Positions 32,701-43,651 of a DNA stretch of 64,000 nt are shown here, in pieces (position 1 is the first letter of the stretch; the number at the start of each line of letters is the position of its first letter). The position numbers and the translations under genes are program-made. Source of the stretch: Oscheius sp. JU75 (taxonomy: Eukaryota; Nematoda; Chromadorea; Rhabditida; Rhabditidae). Under the pieces are notes generated by a model. That model was not told the origin of the DNA. It saw only the letters and a program-made list of their open reading frames with translations, and did not search any database. Location of the stretch: positions 1,364,001 through 1,428,000 of the forward strand of contig JASJZC010000006.1 of NCBI GenBank assembly GCA_037178855.1, written 5' to 3'.

Positions 32701-35700
32701 TTTCGGTTCAATTTTTTCAACCTCATTTTTGAATCTTCTTGTTTCATGGGTATTTTATGGTTCGCTCTTGACTCGACTACTGTTTTTTGGAACCTCCATC
32801 TGTAAACGGTTCAGAGCACTCGATTCTCTCTTTCTCTGTCTGTCCAATTGATGGTGTCAATAGACTACCTAACATGTCTGTCAATGGACCATCTACAGTG
32901 TTTTGACTACTCTGTCTATCAGTCAATAGACTACCTGCTGCAACTGTCTCTGTCACTCGATCACATAAAGAACTATCTTGACTAAAAAAAATCATGGTCA
33001 CTTGACTACCTGCTTGACTACTGAACTACTAAACTGTCCAGATCTGCTGACCATCTCCTGTCCTGTCCCCCCTCTAAAACAACCCACTTCTCTGCCCAGA
33101 TCCCTAGCAATAGTTGCTCCTGTCTCCTGCCAATATTTGCCGAAATCAGAGGCGTATTCGTGTGCATCCAGACGACTGACGGCGTCCATTAGAATCTCGG
33201 TCATCCCTTCCACTTTTCTTGCCTGAAATCTTGTCTGTCTGTCTCTCTCACTCTGCTACAAACACCCTTAAAAAAATGACAACTTATTCAATATAAAAAA
33301 AGAGCAGAGTCACACACAAAGTAAAATTAATAAACTAGCTCGTCTACCTCGGTGGCCGGGCCGGCCATTAGCTGGTCATGCTCGGCCTGAACGTCCGGAT
33401 CCTCGTGGAGCGCCTTCCTCAGGATGATCTTCCTTGTCTTACGCATGCTCTCGCCCAAAACCTGTCTCTTTTTGGCCTTCTGATGTCTCTGCGTCAGCTT
33501 GCGTCTATTATGGTAGTGAATGTCGCTGAAATTTGAATGCTTTTGGCGCCGAAAAGTTCAAATATCGGGTTTGGTGCCAAAACGGGAAAATTACAAAAAA
33601 GGACTTACGCCTCCTCGACGGGGATCTGAGCCAAGAGATCATTCATTTCGGGCAGCTGATTGTCGGCGTAGCGCTGGGAGATGGCGGCCAGTCCGGCGGT
33701 AATGTCGGCCACGACGTCCAGCGGGAGTTTTCGGCGCTGAAACAGAAAGGTTTTGTAATGGAGTCAAGAGATAGAAAGAGCTTCACAGACCAGGATAGCA
33801 TATTACGGCAGAAAGTCACTAAGCTCAGCAGGTAGTCATGTGAATTTTATAGGCAGTCTGAGAACGAGACCAGTTTCAAAAGGTGGTCAAAGTAGTCAAG
33901 AGACACCGGTAGTGTCTCACTACTGTTCTGGAAAGAATCCAGGGCAGAGACCGAGTGCAACCAGGTAGTCGAGTGGTCTTGAGATCTACGGGTTCAGTGG
34001 AATGGCATCCTGGATCTGAGGAGTAAGGTTTGAGTCAAAGGCTATGAACTTCGTCACTTGGCTATCCAACAAACTATCTTCTGGTACTGCTTTCGGCTTA
34101 GTACTTCTACAGTATTCGGCCCAGGAACAGTTCAGTTGAAAGACCGCTAGTCAAGAGTCACTTCTGGCTTGGGATGTTTCTGTCCAAAAGAGCCCAAAAA
34201 AGTCACAAAAAAAACGTACATAGCTAGCCTGCGGCAATTTGGCAACCTTCTGCTTGGCTTCGATTTCCTTCGCCTCAACCACGTCCATCAGCTTGTCGAT
34301 TCCCTCATACTCGACGGGCTCCTCCTGTCCGTCAATCGAGGCCATCATATTATTGAATTTGCGGTAGATTCTATTCAGGCGGAGTCTCTTCAGGGTGTTG
34401 CGCATCTCGTAGTCGCTCATCTGATTCGAGCCGAGCTTCTGACGGGTACTTGAAAGGAGCTGAAATATTTGGTTTCGGCAGGATTTTTTGTGGACCGGAA
34501 ATAACCAAAAATCAGTGAAAAACCTACAGTAATCTTGGTGTTCATGAGCGAGAAGAAACGACTGCGACACTGGTCTCCGCTTCGGTTCATGAATTGGGCA
34601 AATTTGGCCCAGGAGTCTGAAAAGCATTCAAAATAGACTCAAAAAATGTAGTTTCAGACTTGAAGCCAGTTCTCCAGAGAGATATTTAGGCGTTTAGATT
34701 CTTGTATTTTAGCCCAAAAAAAATCAAATGAAACCCCCTCTATGTCTCTGACAATGCACAGCAACGCTCTCTACCAGTCCCTTGGCATCATCACCCTGTT
34801 TCTCTTCAAAATATCTGACTCATTCTCTTTTTGAGCACTTTGTTTGTCGTACTGTCACTAACAGCCTGTCAGATGTTTGTCCTCGTCTTTGCCGTTGTAC
34901 TCGAAGGTAGGATACGGTTTTCCAGGCCCGATTCTAGCTACTGCCTATACTTCATTCAAACTCAACCCTCGTTTCAAATTTTCCTCTTTTCCCAGTCCCT
35001 AAACGACATCCAGCTGTAAATCCTGTTCAACTTTCCTCTGACTATCAGTTTGTCAATCTCGTCCAGGAGTCAGAAAACGGGTATAGATGGACATTCAGGA
35101 AATGATCTCTCCCAGTCTTTTGTCTCTTTACACGACTGGTACTTATCCCGTCTGTCTCGGTTCTAATCTCTCTCCAAAAAAAAACCCACGTCTTCCGATC
35201 ATCTTGACCAAATATATGAGTTTTTCGTCGTCTTCCAGCGTCCACTCCCTCGCGATTTGTCTCTTGTCCAGCACGCCGGTCCATCGCTCTCGACACTGGG
35301 TGTCCGTCCTCCCGGGGACTGATTTCGCGACGCGCTTCCAATTCACAGCCCCATATCTGTTCACAGCACACATCAGCAGAAGATCCTCCTGATCCGTCCA
35401 TTTTCCGTGTTTCACGCTCTTGTCGAGGGTTCTCGAGAAGCGCACCCGAACCTGCGTTCGGGTCCTACCCGGCATGTAGTAGGTAACTGTAATTTTGTGC
35501 TATTTTAGGCGGGAATAACCACAAGCCTTTGTCCCACTGAATCTGCCCGTTAATCTTGATAATGTTGCACAGCGTGATAAGCTTCTCGTCCTCTTCCGGC
35601 GTCCATTCTCTGGAAAGCTGAGCTATTTTAGGTGGAAATTATATGATTTTTTCCAGATTGTGGACTAAAAATGAGCATTTTTAAATAGAAAACGCTCTGG

Positions 35701-38700
35701 AAAAGTTTTAGACAAAAATTAGAGTCATATGATCACCTTTCTGAGCCGGAAACTTCTCGAGAAGATTCCGGGAAGTTACTTGTGTCTGTTTAAAAAGCTG
35801 ACAACTCCGGAGATTCCGGCCTGTTTTTTCCCCTTTCTCCATGAAAAAATATTTTTGAGAGATTGGCAAAGGTAAATTCAAGATCGCCATCTTTTATTTA
35901 TAAATTTTGCGTGCAAGCCAGAAAAAGACTGTCAGTCACTTCAACGGAACTTTCAGCATACTTCTCTTGAAACGTTTTGACAAAAGCAAGCCTAGAAGTC
36001 GTAAATTTCGTGCGCTTTCTGTATTTTTCAGAGTCAAAAGATTCGTGTTTTAAAGAAAAGGCCGTTCTCGGGTGGGATGATTCCAATTTGGTGTTTTTGC
36101 TTCAATTTGTCTTTGCTTTAAAACGATTCCGGAGGATGTCTCAGTACGTTCATATCGTATGAAACAGGATTTAGCACTTTTTGAGGCGTTTTCATGGGTT
36201 TTAGCTGTCAGAAACTTACTTTCATAGAAAAATTTCTACTGTAAAAGTAAAATATAGAAAGAGGGCTATGGTTTTCTAAACAATGACTTTTCAGTTATAT
36301 TTTTTCAGAAAAGCTTTATAAAAACTTTTCTTTTATTGTTTCTTTGAAAAATTTACTCAAGTTTGAAAGTGAAAGCGATTTTCGGCAAAATATCCAAGTA
36401 TCGGGACTACAAGTTCCGGTTTCTAATGAATTTTAGGACCGTCTCAGACTAAAATAACTCGATACTGTTATGGCTCCGTTCTTCTTCTCAAAAAGTTAAA
36501 AGAAATCCGTTGATGAGAGCTCATTACCTAGCATTTTTGGCAAGATTTACGCCATGGGAAACCACGCTGTTTTGGATCTAAAAGCCCGCGAATTTCTAAG
36601 CTAAAATGTGCGTGGAACCTAGTCGATCTTTTTTTTGCTGAAATATTAGCAAAAAAGCACACGTACCTCGGCTCCTGATAGACATCAGTCTTGTACTTTT
36701 CAAAACACTGCCACGGCGTCCTATCTGAGCCCAACTTCTCCGCCACTACCGGCCACGAGATGAACTTTTCGTTCTCTACTAGCTGCTTCAGTCTTCCGGC
36801 CTCCTCTTTCGTCCAGGGCTTCTGATTCCAGCGCGGACTGACCTCATTGAACCATTTCAGGCGCAACGAGAATGGGCTTCTCTGGCCGCCAAACTGAAAC
36901 CTTTTTTGTTACAAAAATTGGCGGGAAACAGAAGAAAAGGAACTCACGTCAATGTTGGCCATCTTGGCCCAGTCGATCTCGTTAGCATCCACGGTGGCTG
37001 CGAGGTCTTCGAGCGACATTTGACTGAAAATTGTAGGGATTTCTGTTGAAAAATGACTGAGCTTTGCTGGTTTTAAAACAGGCTATGTTACATTCTACCT
37101 TCCGAATATTGTGATTCCGACAGTAATTTGGTAGAAAATTGTAAGAGAGCATAAAAGAAGAGCTCTTTGTAATTTTTGCTCACTTAGTCACGCTTTCCAG
37201 TCATAAAATGAAGCTTATTGTTCTGGACAAGTAATGCTATCGCCTCTAGGAGGCTCGTGTGAGTTATAACCTCTGACTCGGTTGAGCTGTGCTGTTTCTA
37301 TTCCCTTCCTTCCTCGATCTTTCCTTCTCACTTCAACCTGTCCGCATGTGTACCTCAATTTTTCAGACCAGAGCCCAGAAAACAAGAAATGCCTCTCGAA
37401 TCTGGTAGCGTATCGAAATTTGTCTACTAGACGATCGAAAACGACGGTAGCATTGAAGTATTGGCGTGATTTTTACGTGTGGTATCGTGTTGTGAACGCG
37501 TATCATGCATGACTAAGTTCGGAGGTGTCATTTTGGCTTTGGCGTACGCACCAACTCTTATAGCATGCAGGCTGCGTATCTAAAATCGACTACGCTAACT
37601 TGCCGATACGCAGCCTAGTTTACAACGTGATACCCTACATAGAAATCACGCCTTGTTTTATACCAATCGCCATTCTCATGCTTGTATTGCCAAAAAAAAG
37701 GTCTAAAAACCAACCTCTGATAGTTGATCTTCCTGACAGCCGAATCCCATTCGTCTCTCCAGAGATGTATTTGGGCCTGATCCGTCTCTGCCCCAGCGTG
37801 TTTGACCTTCTCGTAGAGCTCATCTCGTTTTCTGACCAGCGGTGCCACGTGAACCTCGATCATGGCTTTGCGGACGTAGCTCTTGAGCCTCTGGACCTCC
37901 GTGCCGTTCCATTTCTTCTCCTCGCGGGCCAGGGGATCGTATTCGGTGACCATGAGCTTCATGCGGGCCTCGTCGGACATCGGGGCACACATATTGTGCT
38001 CATCTTTGAAGTACGGGGGCAGATATTGTTGGATCGGGACGGTTTTCTTCTTGTAGAAGAGCTCGTGAATGATGGTCAGACGGTTTTGGACGGCTTTCTG
38101 CAAAGACATTATGATTCTACCTCTATCCCTACTGCCTTTGTCTGTCTATACCATTGCCATCGTCGGTCTATCTCTCTTACTGTCACTGTCTCTCTCACTT
38201 TCGGCGTTATTGTCAGTTTGTCTGTTACTGTTCCTATCACTAACACAAAAGCACTGTAGCCGTCACTGTCTATATTTATCATTCACTGTCTCTATCTCTA
38301 TTTCTGACAGCCTGTGTCACTCTCAGTCTCTGCTACCACTGCCCCTGTCAATTACCATCTGTTACTTTCACCGTTCTCTTACCAATCTCCGTCATTGCCA
38401 AGATCTATATTTCTGTCTGTGTTGTCCAACGAGTCGTTGTCGCTTGCTGCCTCTCTCTCACTCAGTCAGTCCGTCTCTGCTTCTCTTACCATCCCTGTTA
38501 TTCCTACTATCAGTCAGTCAAACACTGTCACGGTCACTGTCATTGTCTTTTTTGTTGTGATCATTCATCGTCGCTATCTCTGCTATTTACTGTCCGTCCC
38601 TGTCACTGTTTCTGGATCTCACACTGTTATTGTCGCTGTTTCTGTCACTGTTGATTCGGTCAACTTCCCATGCTCACAACCACCCCACCTGTTTCTGCTT

Positions 38701-39114
38701 GTTGGCATCGAGACACTTCTCGATCTTGTTGATCATGTCCGTCAGCAGATGTGTCATAGCGTCGTTGATAGCCAGCGAGTACTCGCAGCTCTGGTCGTCC
38801 TGATGCCACTCCTCGACGGTCTCATCCTCCCCCTCCAGCAGCATCGACTTCTGTTCCAGCGACTGGATTCGGCTCTGGATCGTGCTCTACAAGTTCATTT
38901 TCAGTCAACTAAGTCAAAAAACTCACAATTTCCGTCGAAATGTCATCGAAATCCACCGGCTCCGGCTTGATCTGTAGTCTGGTGCTGTAGGCCTGAAAAC
39001 TGAAGGGGTTTAGACGATTTAAAGGCGGAAAAAGCATAAAAATTAACTTACTTGACGGCTAGGACCCGGTTCCTCGTCCTCCTGGTGATAGATTCCCTCC
39101 AAATTAAGATTCAT
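29716..39114 (-). CDS. snpc-4: large subunit of the snRNA-activating protein complex (SNAPC4 / SNPC-4-like), Myb-repeat protein
   Basis: Eighteen exons join with every phase consistent and give 1008 aa. Exons in order: 39052-39114, 38927-38992, 38689-38886, 37715-38097, 36948-37023, 36667-36893, 35527-35609, 35190-35486, 34528-34616, 34220-34459, 33609-33736, 33348-33525, 33088-33222, 32338-32454, 32175-32291, 31409-31624, 31018-31234, 29716-29912. Residues about 289-495 hold four Myb/SANT repeats. Key tryptophan starts are PWTKEEA, EWTPEED, GKWTDQED and REWTLEDD, with a helix MPGRTRTQVRVRF as in DNA-binding Myb repeats. N-terminal to them is the SNAPC4-type acidic and helical region; the C-terminal third is charged with a KKRKV-type nuclear signal. 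SNAPc binds proximal sequence elements of snRNA genes. In C. elegans SNPC-4 also occupies piRNA promoters. The gene lies at the edge of the GTTTCA array. Confidence 0.85.
29972..29988 (-). promoter_or_regulatory. GTTTCA-N9-TA element in last intron of the SNAPc gene
   Basis: Minus-strand ATGTTTCAC core, then TATAAC; sense to the SNAPc gene. Confidence 0.55.
30063..30079 (+). promoter_or_regulatory. GTTTCA-N9-TA element
   Basis: ATGTTTCAT core, then TATGAG; last intron of the SNAPc gene, antisense. Confidence 0.45.
30344..30360 (+). promoter_or_regulatory. variant GCTTCA-N9-TA element
   Basis: ATGCTTCAC core (one change), then TATAGGG in register. Close in layout to the exact element at 15521. 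Confidence 0.4.
31630..34150. repeat. degenerate intronic minisatellite (CTTGACTACCT-type)
   Basis: Introns of the SNAPc gene at about 31.63-32.17, 32.46-33.08 and (in the opposite orientation) 33.83-34.15 kb are built from degenerate units such as TTGACTACCTACTG and ACTGTCTC. The two orientations suggest expansion followed by inversion, or independent growth from a shared seed. Confidence 0.6.
35487..35526 (-). other. 40-nt GC-AG intron in the Myb region
   Basis: The donor is AAAG|GCTTGT and the acceptor ATTACAG. Only this join gives phase 1 to phase 2 and restores WDKVTYYMPGRTRTQ, the expected Myb sequence. GT donors nearby break the frame. Confidence 0.75.
37463..37652. repeat. inverted-repeat element in SNAPc intron 4 (MITE-like)
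   Basis: Ends start GGCGTGATTT and are inverted copies of about 35 bp with several mismatches. An inner perfect pair (GGCTGCGTAT at 37570 and its complement at 37606) forms a second stem. It lies wholly inside the intron 37024-37714 and encodes nothing. Confidence 0.65.
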
Positions 39115-39128
39115 CTTTCTGGAAAAGA
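39115..39128 (-). other. probable spliced-leader trans-splice acceptor of the SNAPc gene
   Basis: On the minus strand, TTTTCCAG is followed by AAAG and then the ATG at 39114. No upstream coding exon is seen. Confidence 0.5.
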
Positions 39129-39129
39129 T

Positions 39130-40079
39130 CAAATTTTATAGAAAAAGCAAAAAAAAGTAAAGGAATAATCGAGAAAAATCGATGAAAGGCGAAATTCGGG
39201 GCGACCGAGGTCAGTCGGTGGCGTGTTTGTCGACACTGGCGACAGAGACGCAGAGTCGGGGGCTGATAGAAGGTCAATTTGAGTTCGAACGGGTGTTTTT
39301 TTCTTTAATCAAAAAGTCGGGGAAAAAGATAAGGAATAGGAAGAGATGGCTACAGGAAATAAAAAATGACAAAAAATAGTCAAGATTTTCCAGTTTTGAG
39401 GTGTCTTTGAGCCATTTTATTACTTGGCTGTTTTCTAGCCGAATGTAATGAAATCGAGTTTGCTAGATAAAGATAAAAATTGAAGGAGTTGACGCTCGAT
39501 AAGGTGAATCAAGAGAATGGTCAAAATGGCTAAAATTATCACTATTTCGAGCATCTTTGAACCTTTTTCGCGTCAAAGTTAGTTGTTTTCAAGTAACAGT
39601 CTATGTAAACTAGCTCATTGGCATCATATTAAGGCAAAAAAAGGAGAAAAGAGCTTTAAAAAGGCGAAAAAGGCTGAGAAGAAGGAAGTGGACAACATCC
39701 CAGAAGTTTTGTGTCTCGGCTTGTTTTCCGTGTCATTTTCCGGCGGAAATCGACTGTTTGTAGTATGAGAGCCTGGAAAATTGGCTGAATGGAATTTCCT
39801 GATTAGAAATTTCGAAAATCGGGTTCCGCGCGCAATCGCGCTGGTTGAATTTTGGCGCGATGAACGAATATGCATAAGCCATGCTACGCTTCTGAGCCGC
39901 TTTTCCATAGATCTTAAATTAATTTTCGCTAACAAAATAGAGAGACAGAGACTCAGCAAAATAGCGCAAAGCCAGAGCTATGAGAACAGAACACAGGGTA
40001 AGCACAGATAGGGCCTTTACACCTGCTGAAATGACAGTTCAGAATTCCAGCAAGAGCCCCAGATATTTCGCTCCCAAGT
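39130..40079. other. intergenic region upstream of the SNAPc gene
   Basis: AT-rich apart from a GC-rich stretch at about 39.18-39.27 kb just upstream of the SNAPc start, and GCGCGCAATCGCGC-type sequence near 39.83-39.86 kb. Both could be promoter DNA. No gene is supported. Confidence 0.4.
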
Positions 40080-40688
40080 GGTTCAGAGCACTATCAGTCT
40101 TCCCTCATAGTCCTTTGGGATTCTAAGGACTGTACCAAACACCGCTGTGGATCCAAGGAAGCACCTCCGGGACCGGGAACACCGAGCTTATCCTATCTTT
40201 TCATGGCTACTGGCATGTATACGTGGGTGTCGAGCCAAAAATTTCGGCTCGGGCCGGGTTTTTGGCTCGGCTGCTGGCAAATAGCTGGCTCACGAGCCAG
40301 TCGTACACTTTGCCGGCTCTTGACCATAACAAGACGCGAGAAAATCTGTGGCGTTTTGGTTTGCAACTGTCTACTGTCTCCGTCAAAAGCACAATTGTTA
40401 TAATCGACGAAAAACTACGAAATTTCTGGAACTTTAAGGGCAACTTGGAGCGCTTTTCCCTTTCCGCTTTCGAAGCTTCCAGTCTAGAAGAAGCCTCGAA
40501 ACAGTTGCGAACAGTACCGCCACGTAGACAGCTGGCTCGTGAATCCGCCATATGCCAGTAGCATCGAGAGATGGAGTCCATGTTCAGCTTCGCGGTCCTG
40601 AGGGTGCTTTCTTGGATGCACAGCTGTCCTTGGTACAGTTCTCGGCACTCCGAAGGACCATGCGAAAAAACTGATAGTGCTCTGAACC
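40080..40688. repeat. long inverted repeat with about 140-bp arms
   Basis: Left arm about 40080-40222 and right arm about 40546-40688 are inverted copies: both outer ends read GGTTCAGAGCACTATCAG with few changes, then share GGACTGTACCAA and similar blocks down to CTACTGGCAT. The internal 320 bp contains GAGCCAAAAATTTCGGCTCGG, which is itself partly palindromic. Long open frames on both strands here are probably a by-product. It looks like a foldback transposon or a non-autonomous DNA element. Confidence 0.7.
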
Positions 40689-41041
40689 TGCGTTCAAATT
40701 TGTTTGTGATACAGAGATGGACAGAAGCAGAGACACATTTCAATTTGGTTGGCTAACCTAGCCATGTCTCTTGTTATCTATCTGTTCCTATGTTTGTGAT
40801 TCTCTCAGTCACTGTTCTCCTAGCTCTCTACCACCCTGTTTCTGTCTCTTTCTCTCACTGTCTCTCTATTTCTCTGTCTTCCTCTCTGTCTACTCACGTA
40901 TCTTTCAGACTAATCTCATCGAACGTGGATCTGACAAAAAGACAAGAAGAAACAAAAAGAAAAAAATTAGTTTCATCGTACTCTACCTGAAAATGGACAA
41001 GAATATGCCGAACAACAAGACCAGGGTTTGTTATTTGTGCT

Positions 41042-41256
41042 TCATGATCCTAAAAAAAATTTTAGTGGAGCTATATTCAAACGGTCATCTCCCCGGAAAT
41101 AATAAAGCTCATCAGAGTTGTGAATCGAAGCTAAATGTCCTCCAGAGCCATCTACGCAGTTGGTCTCAGCGTCTGCATGAGTAGTATAACTTCCAGTGAA
41201 CGTTCTGTAGCAAGAGTTTGTCTCGTTGAAGTAGGTCCAGCAAGTCTCGCATAGTG
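41042..41256 (-). pseudogene. inverted C-type lectin domain fragment
   Basis: The minus strand from an acceptor at 41257 reads CWTYFNETNSCYRTFTG and continues through a Cys-Val-Asp stretch and HLASIHNSDELYYF before diverging into junk and a stop. It matches the first half of the second lectin domain in the intact gene downstream (42911-43230) but lies on the opposite strand. It directly abuts the plus-strand broken copy, so part of a duplicated gene has been inverted. Confidence 0.7.
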
Positions 41257-41270
41257 CTGAAGATCGAACT

Positions 41271-42176
41271 TTAGGCGCTTTCGAATCTCGACAGATACCA
41301 AAACTATATCGAAGCGGTCGTCTCTTGCCAGAGAGGCGGAGCCTTTCTGGGTACGATTGAGAACGATCTTGTGAACGCCTTCGTTGGAAGTCTTCTGAAC
41401 TCTCAGAAGTCTTACTGGATTGGACTGAGCAAACTAATTCAAGAGACAAGAAGAGACTGGATGTGGCTAGATGGAACGCTCTTTACCTATACGAACATTG
41501 AGTCGACACTATCTTAATGCCGACAGTATATGATAGACCAAAGAGGTACGAAACGTGAGACAGAGAGATAGAGACAGACCAATTTTGGGAATCCTACGTG
41601 TCCAACAAATCTTCCGTACATCTGTAGATTCTGTCTCTTGGGCAGTCCAGTCAGCTACCTGTCCCCACTATATATCCAACTTCTCGACACGGTATGTTGA
41701 CTGTGTGACCACTAATATTCTTCAACTGCTTGCGACTGGATGTACACAAAATCAACTCTTGCTACCGAACTTTTATTGACAGCCGCAAGGATTATGGTGA
41801 TGCTGAAGCGGCCTGTGCCGAGACTATGGGCGGTTATCTGATTTCACTTCACAGCTCTGAGCTGAGCTATTTTGTTAGCCTGCTTTCTGCTACAGGAATT
41901 GCTATTCCGATCAAGTGCTAATTGGACTTCTGAATGTGAACAACAAATGAATCTGGACAGACGGGACCCCATTCGACTACCAGATGTAGGCACTGGGTGT
42001 GCCGTGGACTGGCGGCAACTATGGATTTGTATGTTTACTGAGATATCAGTCAATTTACTGTAGTTTTGCAGGTGAGTTCGCAGGAGGTCAAGGCTACAGG
42101 TACAAATTTGACACTTCTCCCAATGTGCAGACAGTTTATCGTACTTTCGTCTGCAAAAAACCTTCTCTGCCTTGAG
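41271..42176 (+). pseudogene. broken two-domain C-type lectin gene
   Basis: This parallels the intact gene at 42336-43383. The exon-2 equivalent begins at 41271 but lost one base near its start, then reads SYWIGLSKL and WMWLDGT before an in-frame TAA where the intact copy has a glutamine codon. The second domain (about 41735-42035) reads NSCYRTFIDSRKDYGDAEAAC, then shifts frame near 41900 and has further stops. The last-exon equivalent (2070-2176 in the 42-kb line) still ends in CKKPSLP and TGA with AATAAA behind it. No signal-peptide exon remains. Confidence 0.75.
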
Positions 42177-42335
42177 AATAAACATTTCTTGACATTTGTT
42201 TTCTAGGAAAATCGCAGTCGGTACTTATCAAAAAGGCTTATCGAACTGTCGTAAACTGACTATGCTTCTTGAGATAGAACATAAAGAGAGCAGCGAGCTG
42301 ATTGTGAGCTCCACTGCCGAAGCTTCCAGTTTACA

Positions 42336-43383
42336 ATGCTGAAACTTTGGATCCTCCTCTTTGTAACAACTCACACAGTTCTTTCTCAACAATGCCAACC
42401 CGAATACTATCTGGATCCTAAGGTCAACACGTAAGCTAATAACTGTATACGGTTTTCAACCTTTAGCTGCTTCAAAATCTCGACGGACGTTCAAAACTAT
42501 TTCGGGGCCAGCGTGTCCTGTAATAGGGACGGTGGCTTTTTGGCTACTGTGGGTAATGGTTTTGTAAACTCTTTTGTTGGGAGTCTGCTAACTTCGGAGA
42601 AATCTTACTATATTGGACTCAACATTTTGATGCAGAGTGACTGGACATGGGTAGATGGAACGCCTTATGCCTATAGTAACTGGGCGCCGGGGCAATCTCA
42701 AGGCGGGCAGTGTGCTGCTATTCAGGGAGGAACGAATCTGTGGGGGTAGGTTGTGAGACAGGTAGACTGTGGCTGAACTACCTAGTTTAGAAATCCGAAC
42801 TGTTCTACCAAGCTCCCGTACATTTGCATGACCGATCCGGTTTCCCAGATAATTCAGCCGACTCCTAGACACGGTTTGTTGACAATATTGTTGTTAAAGA
42901 TAGTCTTCAGCTCTGTGTGAGACTGGCTGGATGTACTTCAACAAAACCGATTCTTGTTACAGAACGTTCATTGGACCTCGAGCTAATCATGCAGATGCTG
43001 AAGCGACCTGTGTTGAGGGCGCCGGTGGTCATTTGGCCTCTATTCACAGCTCTGAAGAGCTCTATTTTGTCAGTGAACTGTCGGGGACAGGGATGGCCCA
43101 GGACTATGCAAATCAAGTTATTATTGGACTCCTCCGTTTGAATAATGCATGGTCTTGGACTGATGGGACTCCTCTTGACTACCAGATTTGGGGAACGTGT
43201 GCGCCGTGGCCTGGGCAAAACTATGGATATGTAAATCCGATAATGTAGTAACAAGTTATAAGATTTTAGCTTTTTGCAGACGAGCTCGCGGGAGCTCAAG
43301 GCTTCAGATACAAATTTGACACTTATCCCAATGTGGATACAACTTTTCGAACCTTTGTTTGCAAGAAGCCTTCTCTGCCCTGA
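42336..43383 (+). CDS. secreted protein with two C-type lectin domains
   Basis: Exons 42336-42430, 42467-42745, 42791-42873, 42911-43230 and 43270-43383 join in phase and give 296 aa. The four introns are only 36, 45, 37 and 39 nt. Residues 1-18 form a signal peptide (MLKLWILLFVTTHTVLSQ). Domain 1 holds YYIGL, WTWVDGTPYAYSNWAPGQ and a terminal C-x-KLPYIC. Domain 2 opens with WMYFNKTDSCYRTF and holds HLASIHSSEE, IIGLL, WSWTDGTPLDYQIWG and ends FVCKKPSLP. The usual calcium-site EPN/QPD and WND triplets are not intact, so sugar binding is uncertain. Such clec proteins often act in nematode immunity. An AATAAA begins one base after the stop codon. Confidence 0.85.
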
Positions 43384-43384
43384 T

Positions 43385-43390
43385 AATAAA
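43385..43390 (+). terminator. polyadenylation signal of the lectin gene
   Basis: AATAAA starts one base after the TGA at 43381-43383, so the 3' UTR can be only about 15-25 nt. The broken copy upstream has the same arrangement. Confidence 0.6.
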
Positions 43391-43651
43391 AGCTTAATTT
43401 TCGTTTTAGTGTCGTGAAGGGATCCGACTTGGTGCCTCTCTATCTCACTGCCTCTTTGTCTCTCTTTCCCCTCACCTTATATCTCAGAAGCTTACTCTGA
43501 CTCTTCCTATCAGTCCTTCTCGAACTCGTCCTCTTCTCACTGTTTCTTTTATCCGCCTCTCTCTCTTCGATTTTCCTGACAGTGATCTTCCTGTTAATTT
43601 CCTCCATAAAGTAACGACTCTTGATCAAACCGTCGCTCTGTTCCATAGCTA

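Noticed and set aside
38069-38970. Two long plus-strand open frames (163 and 218 aa)
   Set aside because: They are antisense to SNAPc exons and to a TCACTGTC-type low-complexity intron. They have no splice or start context, and their composition is repeat-driven.
40207-40743. 178-aa minus-strand and 112-aa plus-strand open frames
   Set aside because: They fall in the inverted-repeat element; the two arms give mirror-image frames, and one has a stop in the left arm. Not a gene.
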